Shown piece by piece: positions 22,560 through 34,348 of a DNA stretch of 64,000 nt. This DNA is from Coriaria nepalensis. Its lineage: Eukaryota > Streptophyta > Magnoliopsida > Cucurbitales > Coriariaceae. A program made the position numbers and the translations under genes. Position 1 is the first letter of the stretch. Every line of letters starts with the position of its first letter. The stretch covers positions 1,123,501-1,187,500 of the forward strand of contig CP114498.1 in NCBI GenBank assembly GCA_027186245.1. The letters are read 5' to 3'. The notes under the pieces were generated by a model. That model saw only the letters and a list, made by a program, of their open reading frames with translations, did not search any database and was not told where the DNA came from.

Positions 22560-23978
22560 AAGGATTGCTTGGAGCTTTGCTAGCAGTTTGGTTTGAATAG
22601 GTCGAGACTGGCTGTTTGGCGTTCCAGATGGTGGATGTGTGAGGATTAAGCGGTGATGCTAGTGATAATGAAGTTCTCTGATCAGGTATGTTAGTTTCCT
22701 CGATCTGATGATTGGTAGTGGATTAGCTTCCTTGTGCTCTGGTTTGGTGTTATAGTGTGAATCCAGGGGCGATCTTCTAGATCTGGGAAGCTGCTAGCCA
22801 TCCAGGTGTGTCTTCGATCTAGCTGTAATTATGCAAATTATAAATATGTTATTCATAGAATGTCAGAAACCCAAGGTGATATAATGCAAGTAGTGGTTCG
22901 TTTGGAGCCGTTCTTTGGGTTTTGTTACGCTATTTGGTTGTTAGATCTGATCATTGAGGTTTATTTGATGGGAATTGAAATTTTATTACCTGTTTAGGTG
23001 GTTCGGTAGATATGCTTTGTACAGTTGTTTGGTCATTTTTCCTTTCTTTCTGGATGAGTGAAGTTAGTTGTGCTGGGAAGGATGGACGATCTAGTTATTG
23101 ACCTGCAAAATGAAGTGAATGAGGATATAGTGATGAAATTCACACATAGGCAAAATCATATCAGGAAAAAAGTTATACAGCGCTGGTGTTTTATCAATAT
23201 TGAATGGTTTTTGGCCAGAGAATCAGGTGAATTCAATCAAAGCAGTTGGTCCTAATCTGTTTGCAATCAATTTCAAATCGAAGGAGGAGATGAACTTAGC
23301 CATGGGAGGTGGTCCTTGGGCGGTTATGGGCCAATGTATAAATTTACAAATCTAGACACTGGAGAGTACAATCTCCGAGTTAGATTTTAAAAGAATTCTA
23401 ATTTGGATACAGATTCATGAACTACCACTACAGACGCTAAATAGTACGTGTGCAGAGAAAATTGCTAAACAAATCAGGATATTCTTATAGGGTGATACGA
23501 TGAATGATGAAGGATGGGGGGTGAGGATGTTCTTGCGGGTTCGTGTGTCAATTGAGGTGGGGAAACCAATAATGATAGCCTTTTGGATACCAAGGAAGAA
23601 TGGGGAAAGAAGTTGGGTTCAATTAAAACATCAAGAGTATGATAAATTCCAATGAATGAGATATTTATTGTCTATCACAAGAAAACATCTCTTTCAGGGA
23701 TAACATTCACGTCCTGTCAAGAGGCACTTTCTTCTTTAAAATATGATATTTAGCTTATATCACATGACACATCACACACACAGAAGAGTGAATTGCCTAT
23801 CAATGTACTTTTTAATCCTCACAAAGATCACAATATCGGGATGAGCCAAAGGAATTAAGAGTAAGATCAGACCAAAAAGTTAAAACCCATTTTTGGTCAC
23901 CCTCTAAACTATAGGCATGAAAATCGAGCAGGACAAGAAAAAATATCCAAAAAAACCTCATTTTCATTAAAAAAAAAA
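22560..23978 (+). mobile_element. LINE ORF1 remnant (DUF4283 domain) with poly(A)
   Basis: The reading frame resembles the first ORF of plant LINEs. From about 23071: MDDLVIDLQNEVNED; from about 23227, after a shift, NSIKAVGPNLFAINFKSKEE..LAMGGGPWAV; then ISELDFKRILIWIQIHELPLQTL..AEKIAKQI and a stretch ending SWVQLKHQEYD near 23640. These match the DUF4283 layout (F-x-F..GPW..W-I-Q-I-x-x-L-P). Several in-frame stops and frameshifts make it inactive. A run of ten A at about 23969-23978 could be its 3' poly(A). The reverse transcriptase part is missing. Confidence 0.68.
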
Positions 23979-24003
23979 TCTACAAGAGGAGACGTGGAAG
24001 TAC

Positions 24004-24760
24004 CTTGTGAAGATGAAAGTGTACATCCCCCACAGAAATAGTGATATCACTGGGCAAGCTCGCACTGCAGTACCTGAAAACCAACGAAAATTCATGTCCA
24101 TATCCCATAAGAAGCTATTACAGCACTTATAAAAGCATTCATCCAATTCACTTTCATCTGATAAAATCTCTGTCTGCTATCATATATGAGATTTAAAAAA
24201 AAAAAAAAACAACAATAATAATCAGAACAACACAGGAGAAAACCGGTGTAATATTCTTGCTGTGTTGTAACGATTACCAGTCGTTCCCTTCTTTGTAGAA
24301 ATTTGAAGCTTTTCCTGCAGGAGCCATGGGGGAGGAACGGAGAGAAGAGAAATCTTTTTAATCTCTACCAAATCAACCGCATTTCCAGGTGAAATCACAG
24401 AATTGTTCCTTGATAAGGGGAAAGAGAAGAATTCCACCATAGGTGACTATAAAAACTATACCAAGAAAAGGAAGGAATAAAAATAATGAACAGAAACCTG
24501 CTCGCGACTGTTGACGTACAGCGAAGCAATCAGAACAGTATGACGGAGTGGAAAGGAAGGAGCAATTCAAGGGATAGGAATTGAGTTAGGGTAAAGTGAA
24601 ATTGGAGACAAAAAGGAAAGAAAATGAGGGGAAATTGGGCAGGAGAGACAGGTTATGATTTGGTGTGAGGGTGGAGGGAGAAGAGGAAATGATTTTTGTC
24701 TCACGCCTCTTGTCGAACATGCTGAGTGCTTGCGAATGCCGAAGAAGCCTTGGCCATCAT
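24004..24760 (-). pseudogene. 5' stump of an NPH3/RPT2-type BTB gene
   Basis: Two exons fit together: 24760-24705 (MMAKASSAFASTQHVRQEA, split codon GC|G) and 24073-24004 (YCSASLPSDITISVGDVHFHLHK). The second is the opening of the BTB domain of NPH3-family proteins (LPSDxTxxVGxxxFHLHK, normally followed by FPLLSKS). A GTACTT donor follows FHLHK, but no next exon exists: 25 bp on lies the poly(A) edge of a LINE remnant and then the RAD5A promoter. NPH3 proteins are CUL3 adaptors of about 550-700 aa, so less than a tenth remains. Read as a gene truncated by insertion or deletion. A small spliced transcript may still be made. Confidence 0.7.
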
Positions 24761-25426
24761 TATGCAACACCATAAGAGAGAGAGCGAGAGAGAGAGAATT
24801 TTGAAAACGGAGTTGATCGAGTTGAGCTGACTTGAAGGAAGTTGGGAGAGAAGATCAAAAGAATTCTCTGACAGGATTAATGCCTTCAACAGTGTGGGGC
24901 CTGTACGAGGACCTATGTCTGGCAGTATTGATACGACATCGTTACTGCAGGTGCGAAACTTCGCAAGGAAGAGTAGTCGACGTCGGTACAGAGAGTTGTC
25001 GCGGAACGTGGACTATAAACATTAAACAATAGTAAAGAATTGTTTACAAACCGTATAACATTAGCCCAGAATCTCATATATTTGTAAGAACAAGTGGATT
25101 ACACGAAATGAATAAACAAACAATATACAGAGCTAAGAGCCAGTGAGTATCCGATAAAATAGTACAACACTCTTTATGACCCAAAAGAAACCCCATAAAA
25201 GAGAGACACAAAACAGCTTTCTTTTTTCCTTGCGTAATAAGTAAACTTCCACCAACATTTCGTACCCCACAAGCAACTTCTGCTACCACATTTACTAACA
25301 ACAAAAAAGCTATACTGTATCTATAGAAACCGCCAATATTTCTCTTAAATCTGATCGGAGCTACTAATCAATTACAGACAAAAACGAAACAAGAACCTCA
25401 GTTTTTTTCTTTTTTGGTAAGAATGT
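24761..25426. other. Gap: NPH3-stump upstream region and AXS 3' flank
   Basis: Promoter-side sequence of the NPH3 stump with a GA-rich run at about 24775-24797, then likely AXS 3' UTR (25000-25426). No gene supported. Confidence 0.4.
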
Positions 25427-27764
25427 TTATTTGGTCGCGGAAGGTTTGGCAATGGCTTGCTTAATAGCCTCGGCATAAGTTCTATGTTGGTAAGTGAGGG
25501 TCGATTCAAGTAAGTCCCACAGTGAAGTTTTTGGGTTCCAACCTGGAAGTTCAATGAGGCAGCCTATTAAATTATGTTTTGTAGATCCTCTAATTGTCGG
25601 AATATTTTTATAAGAAAGAGGGAAAGGAAATTTTACCAAGTTGCCTATTGATAATGGTCATGTCTGGGATTCTCTTATCACTATCATCATATCCAGCACC
25701 GTAAAATTCTTGAGAGCTAATATCGACAGTTGGAACTTCAAGTGGCGGCTCACCACTGACCTTCGTGTAAACCTGTTTAGGCCCAAAAGCATAAATTTAC
25801 AGTCCAAGCAGAAAAAGGAAAGCTGACGACAATTTTCATATCAGAACACATGCACTTACCTGGGTCATCATTTCAGCAAGCTGCCTAACAGTTACTTCGT
25901 TGTTTGGATTTCCCACATTGAAAATATGACCATTTGCCCTTGCTGGATTTTCCTGGAAATCAGAAAATGAAATGATCATGAGCTGGTTCACTGTTTGAAG
26001 TATAGTTTGAGTAAATTGAACTTTGTGCAAACTATATTTCAGGATGTATTTAGGTAACCATCCTTAAACGCCAGTTTGAGACTAATTTCCAGTTTGAGCC
26101 CACATGCTATAGCTAATGCAGCCTAAGTTAGATTGAGGTAAACCATATTCTGCATTTGGATCAGTGTTTAAAACAAATGGAGTTTCACGTGTCCAAACTA
26201 AAGTTTCAAACACTAAAAATAATGCACCATACTTCTTCAATATAAAGTCTAATGAAATAACTTGAGTATTAAACTCTCACAATCATCAACAAAACAGCTT
26301 CAATAGCATCCTTTATGTAAACAAAAGTTCTCTGGGAGTGGCCACCATCAACCAGCTTAAGAGGCTCATGACGAAGGAGATTCTACAAGGAGAACGAAAA
26401 GAACAAGACAAACATTACAAACCAAAAAACCCAAAAACAAAAATCCACCTACCTATCTTATCTACTCCACACGAAGGAAAGAAAGAAAAAGATAAGAAAA
26501 GAAAGAAGACATACATTACTGAAGCAAGCCAGAACCCTAGGAACACCTTCACTAGGGCCGTCAATACCAGGTATAAAATCCATCCTGGGACCAATCCAGT
26601 TAAAAGGTCTAACAATGGTGAATTCCAGACCATTTTCAGCACCCTCAGCTGGAACGAGTAAGAAAGAAAAATTAGATGTCAAATTTATACTTACGGTAGA
26701 TTAGAAAGAGATGAGTAGATAGAGAAGAAGACAAGCAAACTCACCGTAAATCAACCTCTCTATCAGTTGCTTTGCACAAGCATATGACCATCTCTGCTTC
26801 TCAATAGATCCAAAAATGCAAGGGGAGGTATCCTCTTTTAGAATAAAATAAGTCGGATCCTACACAAATAATAAGAAAATATAAGGGCTTCACAATCAAA
26901 CAAGAAAACCCTAACATCAACTGTAATCTAACATTCATTTGGCTCATTGAGACAATTCCAGAAAAGAAAATTTCGGTGAGTCAATAGACTCAATACCAAG
27001 CATAAAGCAAATGGAAAAAGGGGTGACCTGCAGAAGGGGGCTATCTTTGGGAAGAAAGCTTCCAACTGTTTTTCCATACACTTCACAAGTAGAGAAGTGA
27101 ATCAGACGCTTACTGTTTTCCGAACAGTATTTCACCTTTTAGGAAGAAAAAAGAAACTCCGAGTCAGATCATATCAACTTCAGTCAACAACATGTTTATA
27201 ACAAACAAATCTCTAGAATGCATGAACAATCAAAATAATTCAAGCACAGATTTCCAAAAAAAAACAAGCAACAAAGAGCAAAATGAACACACACCACCGG
27301 AAGTGCATCGATGAAATTGCTGTAAATAGTGTCCAGTGGCCGTGTATTATAATCCGCCGGAGTACAGATCGCCGCTAGATTTATCGTCTGCACCAAACAT
27401 TTATAAAACTACTTAACACAAAAGAGGAAGAGAAAACAAGAACGAAAGAAAGAAAGAAATAAGAGAGAGAGAAACGGCGTCGAACCAGATCTGCCATTTT
27501 GATGAGACCTTCGAGCCTCGAGTCGTGCTTGATATTGAGGCGGTGGAATTGAATCCGATCAGCCCAAGGAAGAGAGTCCGGTTCGAGAAGGTGCTTGATC
27601 TTGTCGCTATAGACGTCGAGAGCGAGAACCTTGTGCGGAGTTTCTGCCATTAGCTTCTCGCAGAGGTGAGATCCAATGAAACCACCGGCACCAATCATGC
27701 AAATCGTCAACGGCTTAATCGGAATTCCATCGAGATCTATCCTCGTTGAAGCTGAAGAAGCCAT
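25427..27764 (-). CDS. AXS: UDP-D-apiose/UDP-D-xylose synthase
   Basis: NAD-dependent short-chain dehydrogenase/reductase-fold enzyme of the cytosol. It converts UDP-glucuronate to UDP-apiose (for rhamnogalacturonan II side chains) and UDP-xylose. Nine exons: 27764-27486, 27387-27295, 27135-27028, 26859-26745, 26648-26515, 26382-26281, 25952-25860, 25772-25637, 25542-25427; 1176 nt, 391 aa. Visible: Rossmann motif ICMIGAGGFIGSHLCEKL near residues 21-38; LAAICTPADYNTRPLDTI; FSTCEVYG with the catalytic Thr/Tyr region; a YACAKQ catalytic Tyr-Lys pair; RPFNWIGPRMDFIPGID; and the C-terminal FNVGNPNNEVTVRQLAEMM. Highly conserved, with no lesion. Plus-strand ORFs over it (for example 26338-26661) are antisense shadows. 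Confidence 0.97.
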
Positions 27765-28733
27765 TATTATTCTCTCTGAGTCTCAGTCTCAGTCTCTGTC
27801 TCTGTTTCTTGGTTTCACACACTGCGTACTAATATCGGGATGAGATTTGCACTTTACAGTGTATTTAATGCATGCCGATGTGAGAATAGTTGAGATTTAA
27901 AAATAAACAAAATGTTTAATTAAAATGGTTGATTATTACTAGTTGCTACTAACTAAATTTCCCTCGTATTTTCCATTTCTTAGTCAAAAAGCTCATTGCC
28001 AAGTTGGCGTTTTCAGGTAGCCTTTAATTGTCTGATGGTCTCAATCACCGACACACATTCTAGAAACGAAATACCAAGCTCCTTCGTAGGCGCGCGCGTG
28101 TTTAACGATCCAATGATCTTGTTTCGATGATTGGGCCTAGAAAACAGGTAGTCTTGTATTTGCCAATGTTGGGTTTTCAATCCTAATATGGGACTGGGCC
28201 CAATGCCTATGCGGCCCTGCCTGAACCATAATTTGATTAGTACGTATTCTAATCAGTTTTTTTTCTTTTTAATCGAGTCCTAAGTATTCCAAAAAGCGCT
28301 CGACAACCGTATTAAGATTTTGAACGTGGATGCTTCTAACCCATAACTAGAGTTTCTCAAAGATTATAGGAAGAATCTTTCGACTGTAACCACTGTTGTG
28401 TTTTGTATCTAAGCATATTGCAGAGTAATATGAGGAGAAGGGTACTTAAGAAGCCTGCACAGCTAAGAGACATTCTCCTTAAGACACTTCAATTCAAACC
28501 TTATTACCTGTGCTTACATATATATATATATATATCTATATAGGTTTGGTACTCTGAAGAGGCCTGATCCACCCAAAAAGTTATTGGAAATTTTTATATT
28601 ACATGTTGGTAGGATATGATTAATCATATAACTACGCCTCATACATATAAGTATATAGTAGAAAAATTTGCACAAGGTGGAAGTGATCAAATTTCTTGTA
28701 ACAATCTATTAACCTTTTTTGTTCCAACCTCTC
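27765..28733. promoter_or_regulatory. Divergent intergenic region between AXS and the GDSL lipase gene
   Basis: The AXS side has a pyrimidine-rich leader. TGGGCC-type (Site II-like) words occur at about 28130-28215. A (TA)n run lies near 28518-28535. No gene seen. Confidence 0.45.
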
Positions 28734-28740
28734 TATAAAT
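28734..28740 (+). promoter_or_regulatory. TATA box of the GDSL lipase gene
   Basis: TATAAAT, 70 bp upstream of the start codon at 28811 and followed by a CT-rich leader: normal plant core-promoter spacing. Confidence 0.6.
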
Positions 28741-28810
28741 TTTCACTTTCACTCTCTCTCAATCTCCCTGTCCAAAGAAGTAAGAATTTGTTAAAAAAAT
28801 ATAAAGAAAA

Positions 28811-30217
28811 ATGGGTTCTTCCTCTTACTTATCACTTCTATGTTTTCAGCTTGTAGTGGTAATTTTCAGGACCGAGGGGCAGCCCCTTGTTCCTGCAATG
28901 TTCATGTTTGGTGACTCTGTTGTGGATGTGGGCAATAACAACTACATCAAGACAATAGTCCGAGCAAACTTTCTTCCTTACGGAAGAGATTTTGTCGACC
29001 ACAAGCCCTCCGGACGGTTCTGCAACGGAAAACTCGCCTCTGATTTCACCGGTAACTTGACATAACATATATAATACTAGTTTTGAATATCGTATCTTAT
29101 GTAATGCTTGTCTTAATATTGTTTTCCCATACACACATGCAGCTGAAAATCTTGGATTTACATCTTACCCACCAGCTTATCTAAGAAAAGATGCAACAGG
29201 AAATAATCTCTTGATTGGAGCAAACTTTGCCTCAGCTTCTTCTGGTTACTATGGCACTACACCAAAATTATATGTAAAAACAAAAATTAATTACAGTCTA
29301 CAGTTCAACTCTTCTGTCTCTAGATTTTGTCAAAATTTTGGTGGTTTTTTCTTTTGCAGCATGCAATTTCATTAACAGAGCAGTTGGAGAATTACAAGGA
29401 GTACCAGAGTCAATTGGAAGAGATTGCTGGAAAGAAGAATGCTTCATCCATTATATCAGGCTCAATCTATCTTGTCAGTGCTGGAAATAGTGATTTTGTA
29501 CAGAATTACTACATCAATCCTCTACTTTACAAGGCCTATTCACCTGATCAGTTTTCAGACATCCTCATCCAATCCTATGCAGATTTTATCCTGGTTACTT
29601 TGCCCTTATAACCTTACTATATTGTACATGCAGAAGAGTTTATATGCATTGATTGGTTACTTTTTTTTTTTCTTCTGGGGCAGAATCTATATGCCATGGG
29701 AGCAAGGAGGATTGGCGTGACGTCACTACCACCAATAGGATGTCTACCTGCAAGTATTACAATATTTGGATCAGACAGTAATGAATGTGTGACGAGGTTG
29801 AACAACGACGCCGTTTTGTTCAACAATATGCTCAATGCCACTTCTCAAGGGTTGCAGAAGAAGCTTAAAGGCCTCAAATTGGTCGTCTTTGATATCTATC
29901 AACCTCTCTTTGATCTTGTTACAAAGCCTACTCAGTATGGTGTGTGTCTGTAATTAACTTTCAGTTTAAACCAACAAATTTCAGTTTAGGCCCGTACATC
30001 TCACTAATTTTTCGAGATCTTAGGTTTCTTTGAGGCGAGGAAGGCGTGTTGCGGCACGGGATTGTTGGAAACATCGATACTATGCAATGCAGACTCAATC
30101 GGGACATGTAAGAATGCGTCGGAGTATGTGTTCTGGGATGGTTTTCATCCATCTGAGGCTGCTAATAAGATCATAGCTGATGACTTGCTCGAGGCTGGCC
30201 TCTCCCTCGTTTTCTAA
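28811..30217 (+). CDS. GDSL esterase/lipase (SGNH hydrolase), secreted
   Basis: Exons 28811-29051, 29143-29273, 29360-29593, 29684-29939, 30024-30217; 1056 nt, 351 aa. A hydrophobic N-terminal signal peptide (LSLLCFQLVVVIF) precedes the mature enzyme. Block I FGDSVVDVGNNN carries the nucleophile Ser36; block II Gly is in the LASDF/NFASASSGY region; block III is SAGNSDF with the Asn; block V FWDGFHPSEAAN supplies the Asp and His. Five exons is the usual plant GDSL layout. Substrate unknown; these act on lipid, cutin or acetyl esters at the cell surface. Exon 3 ends with ATC CTG before GT, giving FILNLYAMG. Intact. Confidence 0.95.
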
Positions 30218-30335
30218 TATTTTCCCATTATCGTCTGTTTTGAGAAAAAAGAAACACTTTTTTCTGTGTTGGAAGTAAATTGTCTGTTTGTAAGTTGTAA
30301 GCTTTGTTGTTGGGATGCATTTGTTACTTCATTTG

Positions 30336-30341
30336 AATAAA
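30336..30341 (+). terminator. Polyadenylation signal of the GDSL gene
   Basis: AATAAA 119 bp after the GDSL stop codon, the only canonical hexamer in this 3' flank. Confidence 0.5.
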
Positions 30342-30528
30342 AGATTTGTAAGGAACAAAGTAGCTGCCTGCTGCCATTAAATAATAGAGAGAAAATAATA
30401 ATAATTTAAAAAAAAATATTAAAAAGGGGGAGATACTAAATTGGTTTAGAAGCATAAAACGCATCGTTTTGCACATCTCTTAGACTCCTACTTAAACAGC
30501 TAAATCGGCGCCAATGCACAAAGATTAT

Positions 30529-30568
30529 AGAGAGAGGGAGAGAGGGAGAGAGAGAGAGAGAGGGAGAG
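30529..30568. repeat. (GA)n microsatellite in the RMI2 5' leader
   Basis: GAGA/GGGA run ending directly at the RMI2 start codon at 30569. GA-rich leaders are common in plants. Confidence 0.85.
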
Positions 30569-31241
30569 ATGGACTACAGCTTAGCAGCATTGAAGGTGAT
30601 GTGCTCGCAACTGAAACAGGCGAGGGAAACCCCGACTCAAAACGCATTCACTCTCTGCGGCATCCTCTTTCAACGCGCATGGTTACAGGTCCATTCTCTC
30701 TTCTCTCTCCCTCTCTCTCTCTACATTTCCAAATATACCCCTCCGCCACTCCACTCTCCGTCATCGCTGATAGATTCATGCACCTCAGGGAATTCTGGTC
30801 TCTGTCTCCGACGACGATACTGGCGCTTTCCATCTCGACGACGGCTCCGGCATTATCGAGCTTTCAATCTCCGGTGACTTCCGTCTCCACCCTTGGAAGC
30901 TCGGAATGTATGTCATGGTTGTTGGAGGTTACATTCTCCGTACCGGAGAGAACCCCATCATCAAGGTAATGCATCTCTCCATCTTTTTTGAATTCATTGC
31001 AGTTGATAAAACCAGAACGGATTTGATATCTCATTTCGTAGTTCAGATAACCATGAAGAGTTTTGCCCAACTTTGAACATGAACAACTGAAGGGAGATCA
31101 TCTTAATCTGTATGTTAATATTCTTAGGTACACAAGATTGTTGATCTATCATTGGCTCTGGACCGGGAGGCGGTTTGGTACCTCGAAATTATGGAAGCTT
31201 ACAAGTTGTTCTATGAACCTCTTATTGAAGAATTTGTATAA
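30569..31241 (+). CDS. RMI2: RMI2, OB-fold subunit of the RecQ-TOP3-RMI complex
   Basis: Small OB-fold protein that joins RMI1, TOP3alpha and a RecQ helicase to dissolve recombination intermediates in the nucleus. Exons 30569-30688, 30789-30965, 31128-31241; 411 nt, 136 aa. N terminus MDYSLAALKVMCSQLKQA; the OB strand region reads GILVSVSDDDTGAFHLDDGSGIIELSI and GMYVMVVGGYIL; the C-terminal helix is YLEIMEAYKLFYEPLIEEFV. Length matches the family. The gene converges on the SAAL1-like gene with about 350 bp between the stop codons. Confidence 0.92.
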
Positions 31242-31593
31242 AAAGTATTCCTTAAAAGATATCATAAAGGTTATGGATGCTTACAAACTTTCTTATCAAA
31301 TGAGCACATGCATCATCTTCTAGCTTTCCTACCATTTTTAAACTAACGGAGACAAGAACCAAATTTATAACACATACCTCGCGCACAGCTTAGTTTGAAT
31401 ATTTACGGCAAATTTCTAACAGCCTACTAATATTCAAATCTCTTTCACGATCTTTGTCATGATTCTTCAAAGCAGCCCATTGATTTAGAATACTACTCAT
31501 CTTCTGTAGCTGTTGCAAAGATTAAGGCCAAAAATATGACGTTTCAAAGAAGAAACCAAAATAAATTTAAACTAATCAGTTGATTAATGAAGA
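31242..31593. other. Convergent gap between RMI2 and SAAL1-like stop codons
   Basis: 3' UTR sequence of both genes is expected. No ORF of note. Confidence 0.5.
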
Positions 31594-32575
31594 TTAGGAT
31601 ACAGATATGGTTCTAGAGCTCAGTTTCTCAGCAGAACCAGTCGAGTCTTCTAATTGGTGTTCTAGATTATCATCTTCAATGAGGTTGGACTTTCCCGCTA
31701 GCACACAAATATACTGAAACAGATTCGGTCGGCTCATCTCGATTTCTTGGACTCGAACAAGTATCCTTGCAATAACACTCCAAATTGCATTCCGGCCTTC
31801 TACATCGTCCGAAGTAAAGGGTAATATATCGAGTACACCCTGCAAGAAAGGTAAATCTGGGCGGATCCAAAGTGTCAAATTCTTACAACATAGTAAAAAT
31901 GACAATAGAAAATACTATGTGAAGTTGGTATTTACCCTGAGATAACTCCAAAGCTAGATCAGCTGAATCGGAAAGTATATTTGCAATTATTACTGCCGCC
32001 GTAACACATGAATTCGCAAGCTATAGAAGAAACTGGACCATTAGTGTTAATCAGAAAAATTAAACTACCTAATTAATGTAAGTGACTTGGTAAAACATAT
32101 CTCAAACAACCAACAATTTGTACCTCAACTTTATTAGGGATTTTGATCAGATCACAAACTAGTTGAAAGAGTTCCCTATTTGAACATATTTCTTCAGAGG
32201 ATCCATCTATCACAGAAAGACTTTCAATGGCACGAAGAAGTTCATCAAATATCGGGTATCTGAAAATCAACGTAAGTTTATCTTCAGAATTCTTTTGTCA
32301 CAACTACTTAAGATCTTCTGAAGAAATGTTAAACAAAAAAGACAAAAGAGATTACCTTTCAAGTATCCTTTCACTAGTTAATTCTGTCATTTCATATGCC
32401 AGGAGATTAATCAAAAGACTTGGCAAACCCAACTTCAACAGGGGTGGAAGCAGAACATTCATAATCCCCTGTTGACTTTCCGAGATGGCTAACAATAGTC
32501 CAACACTCTATTAAAGGGAAAAACAATAAAACTAATTAAGCTGATCGAGTAACACTAATTGTGTAACATGGCTTA

Positions 32576-32606
<31 letters not shown>

Positions 32607-34348
32607 GAGATTGTTACTAATATACTAATTGCTACCTTTTCTATAAGGAGTGAATTTAAGGTATTCTCAGCAATCCATAAAATACGAGAAAGAACTTGAT
32701 CAGAGTTTAATGCTTCAGCCCAAGGAACACATTTTCTACTCTGGAGACCCGAACTTATCAATCTGTTCATGAGGGAAGAAATGAAAAGAAAAACTGTGCG
32801 AGTGTACACAACTAATTGGGTAAAAGCTGATTATAACCTTCAAATTATGTACTTCAGAAAGAATAGTTTTGATTTACCTGCAAACTTCACATAGGCTTTG
32901 AGCGTCATCTAAAAATAGTTGGCTCATAATGGCCTCCATCAATTCTTTTGAGGAGGTTATCTGTTCCATGGGTACCTCGTGGCAAGCCAGATTTCCAATA
33001 ATCCCAATGCAAATCTCCTGAAGTTAGGAAAACAATTCGAGTGACAAATTTGTAACATTCTCATTACTATATTTATTACGAGCTAAATGAAGTTGAGTGA
33101 TAAGCCACATACTATTGCTCTTGAAGATTGTGAAACCTTTAGATTTTCCAAAAGAACTTCAAGTATAAGGTTTTCAACCTGAAGAAAGATGTCAATCAGC
33201 ATATAGAATATTAACCCACATAAAGCTAAAGCAATCAATTTTAAGAAATAAACAGCCAGAAAAACGCCATAAGTATTGTTACGAGTCTCAATGATAGATA
33301 ACATAATTAGATATGTTTCCTACCAATTCGAACTTTCTGACCAATCGATAAGTTAACATGGTATCAGAGCTGAGGTCTCAAATTCTCATCACGGCTGCTT
33401 CTCCCGTTGTTATTTCTGCATATGATATGCTTCTTGAGCTTTGTTTGCCATTTATTTGCATGTGCAAGGCCCATATTGTTATAGGTTTGCCCGTGAGGAG
33501 GTGTTAAAGACCCATATAGTTGGGTCCGTTTACTACCGGTTCAAATTTTTAAGACAATTGGTAACTTAACAAGTATAAATTGGTTCATGGTTAAAAGGAT
33601 ATAAAACTCAATTACCATGAGTTCAGCGTGAGATTTACTAGCTGCAAGATCCCACAAAATGCAGCCATACTCTTCCCACATATCTTCTTCTCCTTTTTTA
33701 ATCAAATTTGGTTGCTCAAATTTACTTGAAATATCATCTTCGCCTTCTTGATTAGCAGCTTTTACATGAGATTCCTCGATGCATTCCATGTGGCCAGAGA
33801 CATCGGAATCTTGGGGTCCATGCGAATTATCCCTTCTATTTTTTGCACTGGCTGGTACAAGTTTCCTTATCAGAGAGATTATATAACTGGGATCAATCGT
33901 TGTTGAGATGTCAAACAACTGCATAATATGATATAAACCCCATTTCCTGATCAGCATCAAGAAATAATGATAAGACCATACAAATTTGATAGGTTAAAAA
34001 GCAACTCTATGTGTTCCAATTGGTACAGTGTTTGAAACTCCAGTTTGTCAGAAGTTCGTTCATTCATATCTCTCTAGCTCTATCAACCAAACAGCTTCCT
34101 ATAAGTTTAAGTGTGAGAGATTGCAACAAAATCTAAAAATTAAAGCAAAAATAAACACATCTAGTCTTGAAATTAGCTCACTGCACATTTTAACACTTGA
34201 GAGCATATATAAGAATACGAAATGAAGAGAAGTATGACTAATTAGAGTGATAGGCGGGACGACTGACCTCATCAGGCGGCGCCGCCGGGTTATGAGCTGG
34301 TCCAAGGAGATCTTCTTCCGCAGGGTCTAACCCTGAGTCCAGCGCCAT
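31594..34348 (-). CDS. SAAL1: SAAL1-like armadillo-repeat protein
   Basis: Exons 34348-34268, 33918-33616, 33178-33113, 33017-32878, 32762-32636, 32507-32356, 32259-32124, 32020-31936, 31856-31594; 1353 nt, 450 aa. The N terminus is acidic (LDPAEEDLLGPAHN). Landmarks shared with animal SAAL1: EEYGCILWDLAASKSHAELM, then EICIGIIGNLACHE, and a helical ARM-like body to DILPFTSDDVEGRNAIWSVIARIL and a C-terminal LIEDDNLEHQLED. The plant function is unknown; the animal protein promotes cell proliferation. The last exon must start at 31856 (CCCAG acceptor). A second acceptor 17 nt downstream looks stronger but puts the rest out of frame. Shares a divergent promoter region with MRS2-11. Confidence 0.85.
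33320..33540 (+). mobile_element. TRIM/Copia-like retroelement remnant in SAAL1 intron 2
   Basis: TGGTATCAGAGC at 33359-33370 is the standard primer-binding site (complement of initiator tRNA-Met) of plant LTR elements and TRIMs. At 33502 a TGTTAAAGACCC block resembles the start of a TRIM-type LTR. The close spacing, with no coding sequence between, suits a miniature element. No complete pair of LTRs was seen. Confidence 0.42.

Noticed and set aside
26338..26661. 107-aa plus-strand ORF
   Set aside because: Antisense to AXS exons 5 and 6, which are strongly conserved on the minus strand.
30514..30969. 151-aa plus-strand ORF starting in the GA repeat
   Set aside because: Wrong frame and reads through the first RMI2 intron; the spliced RMI2 frame explains the region.
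31676..31870. 64-aa minus ORF ending YLCASGKVQPH
   Set aside because: Alternative frame of the SAAL1-like last exon, reached only through the downstream acceptor; the other frame carries the family motifs.
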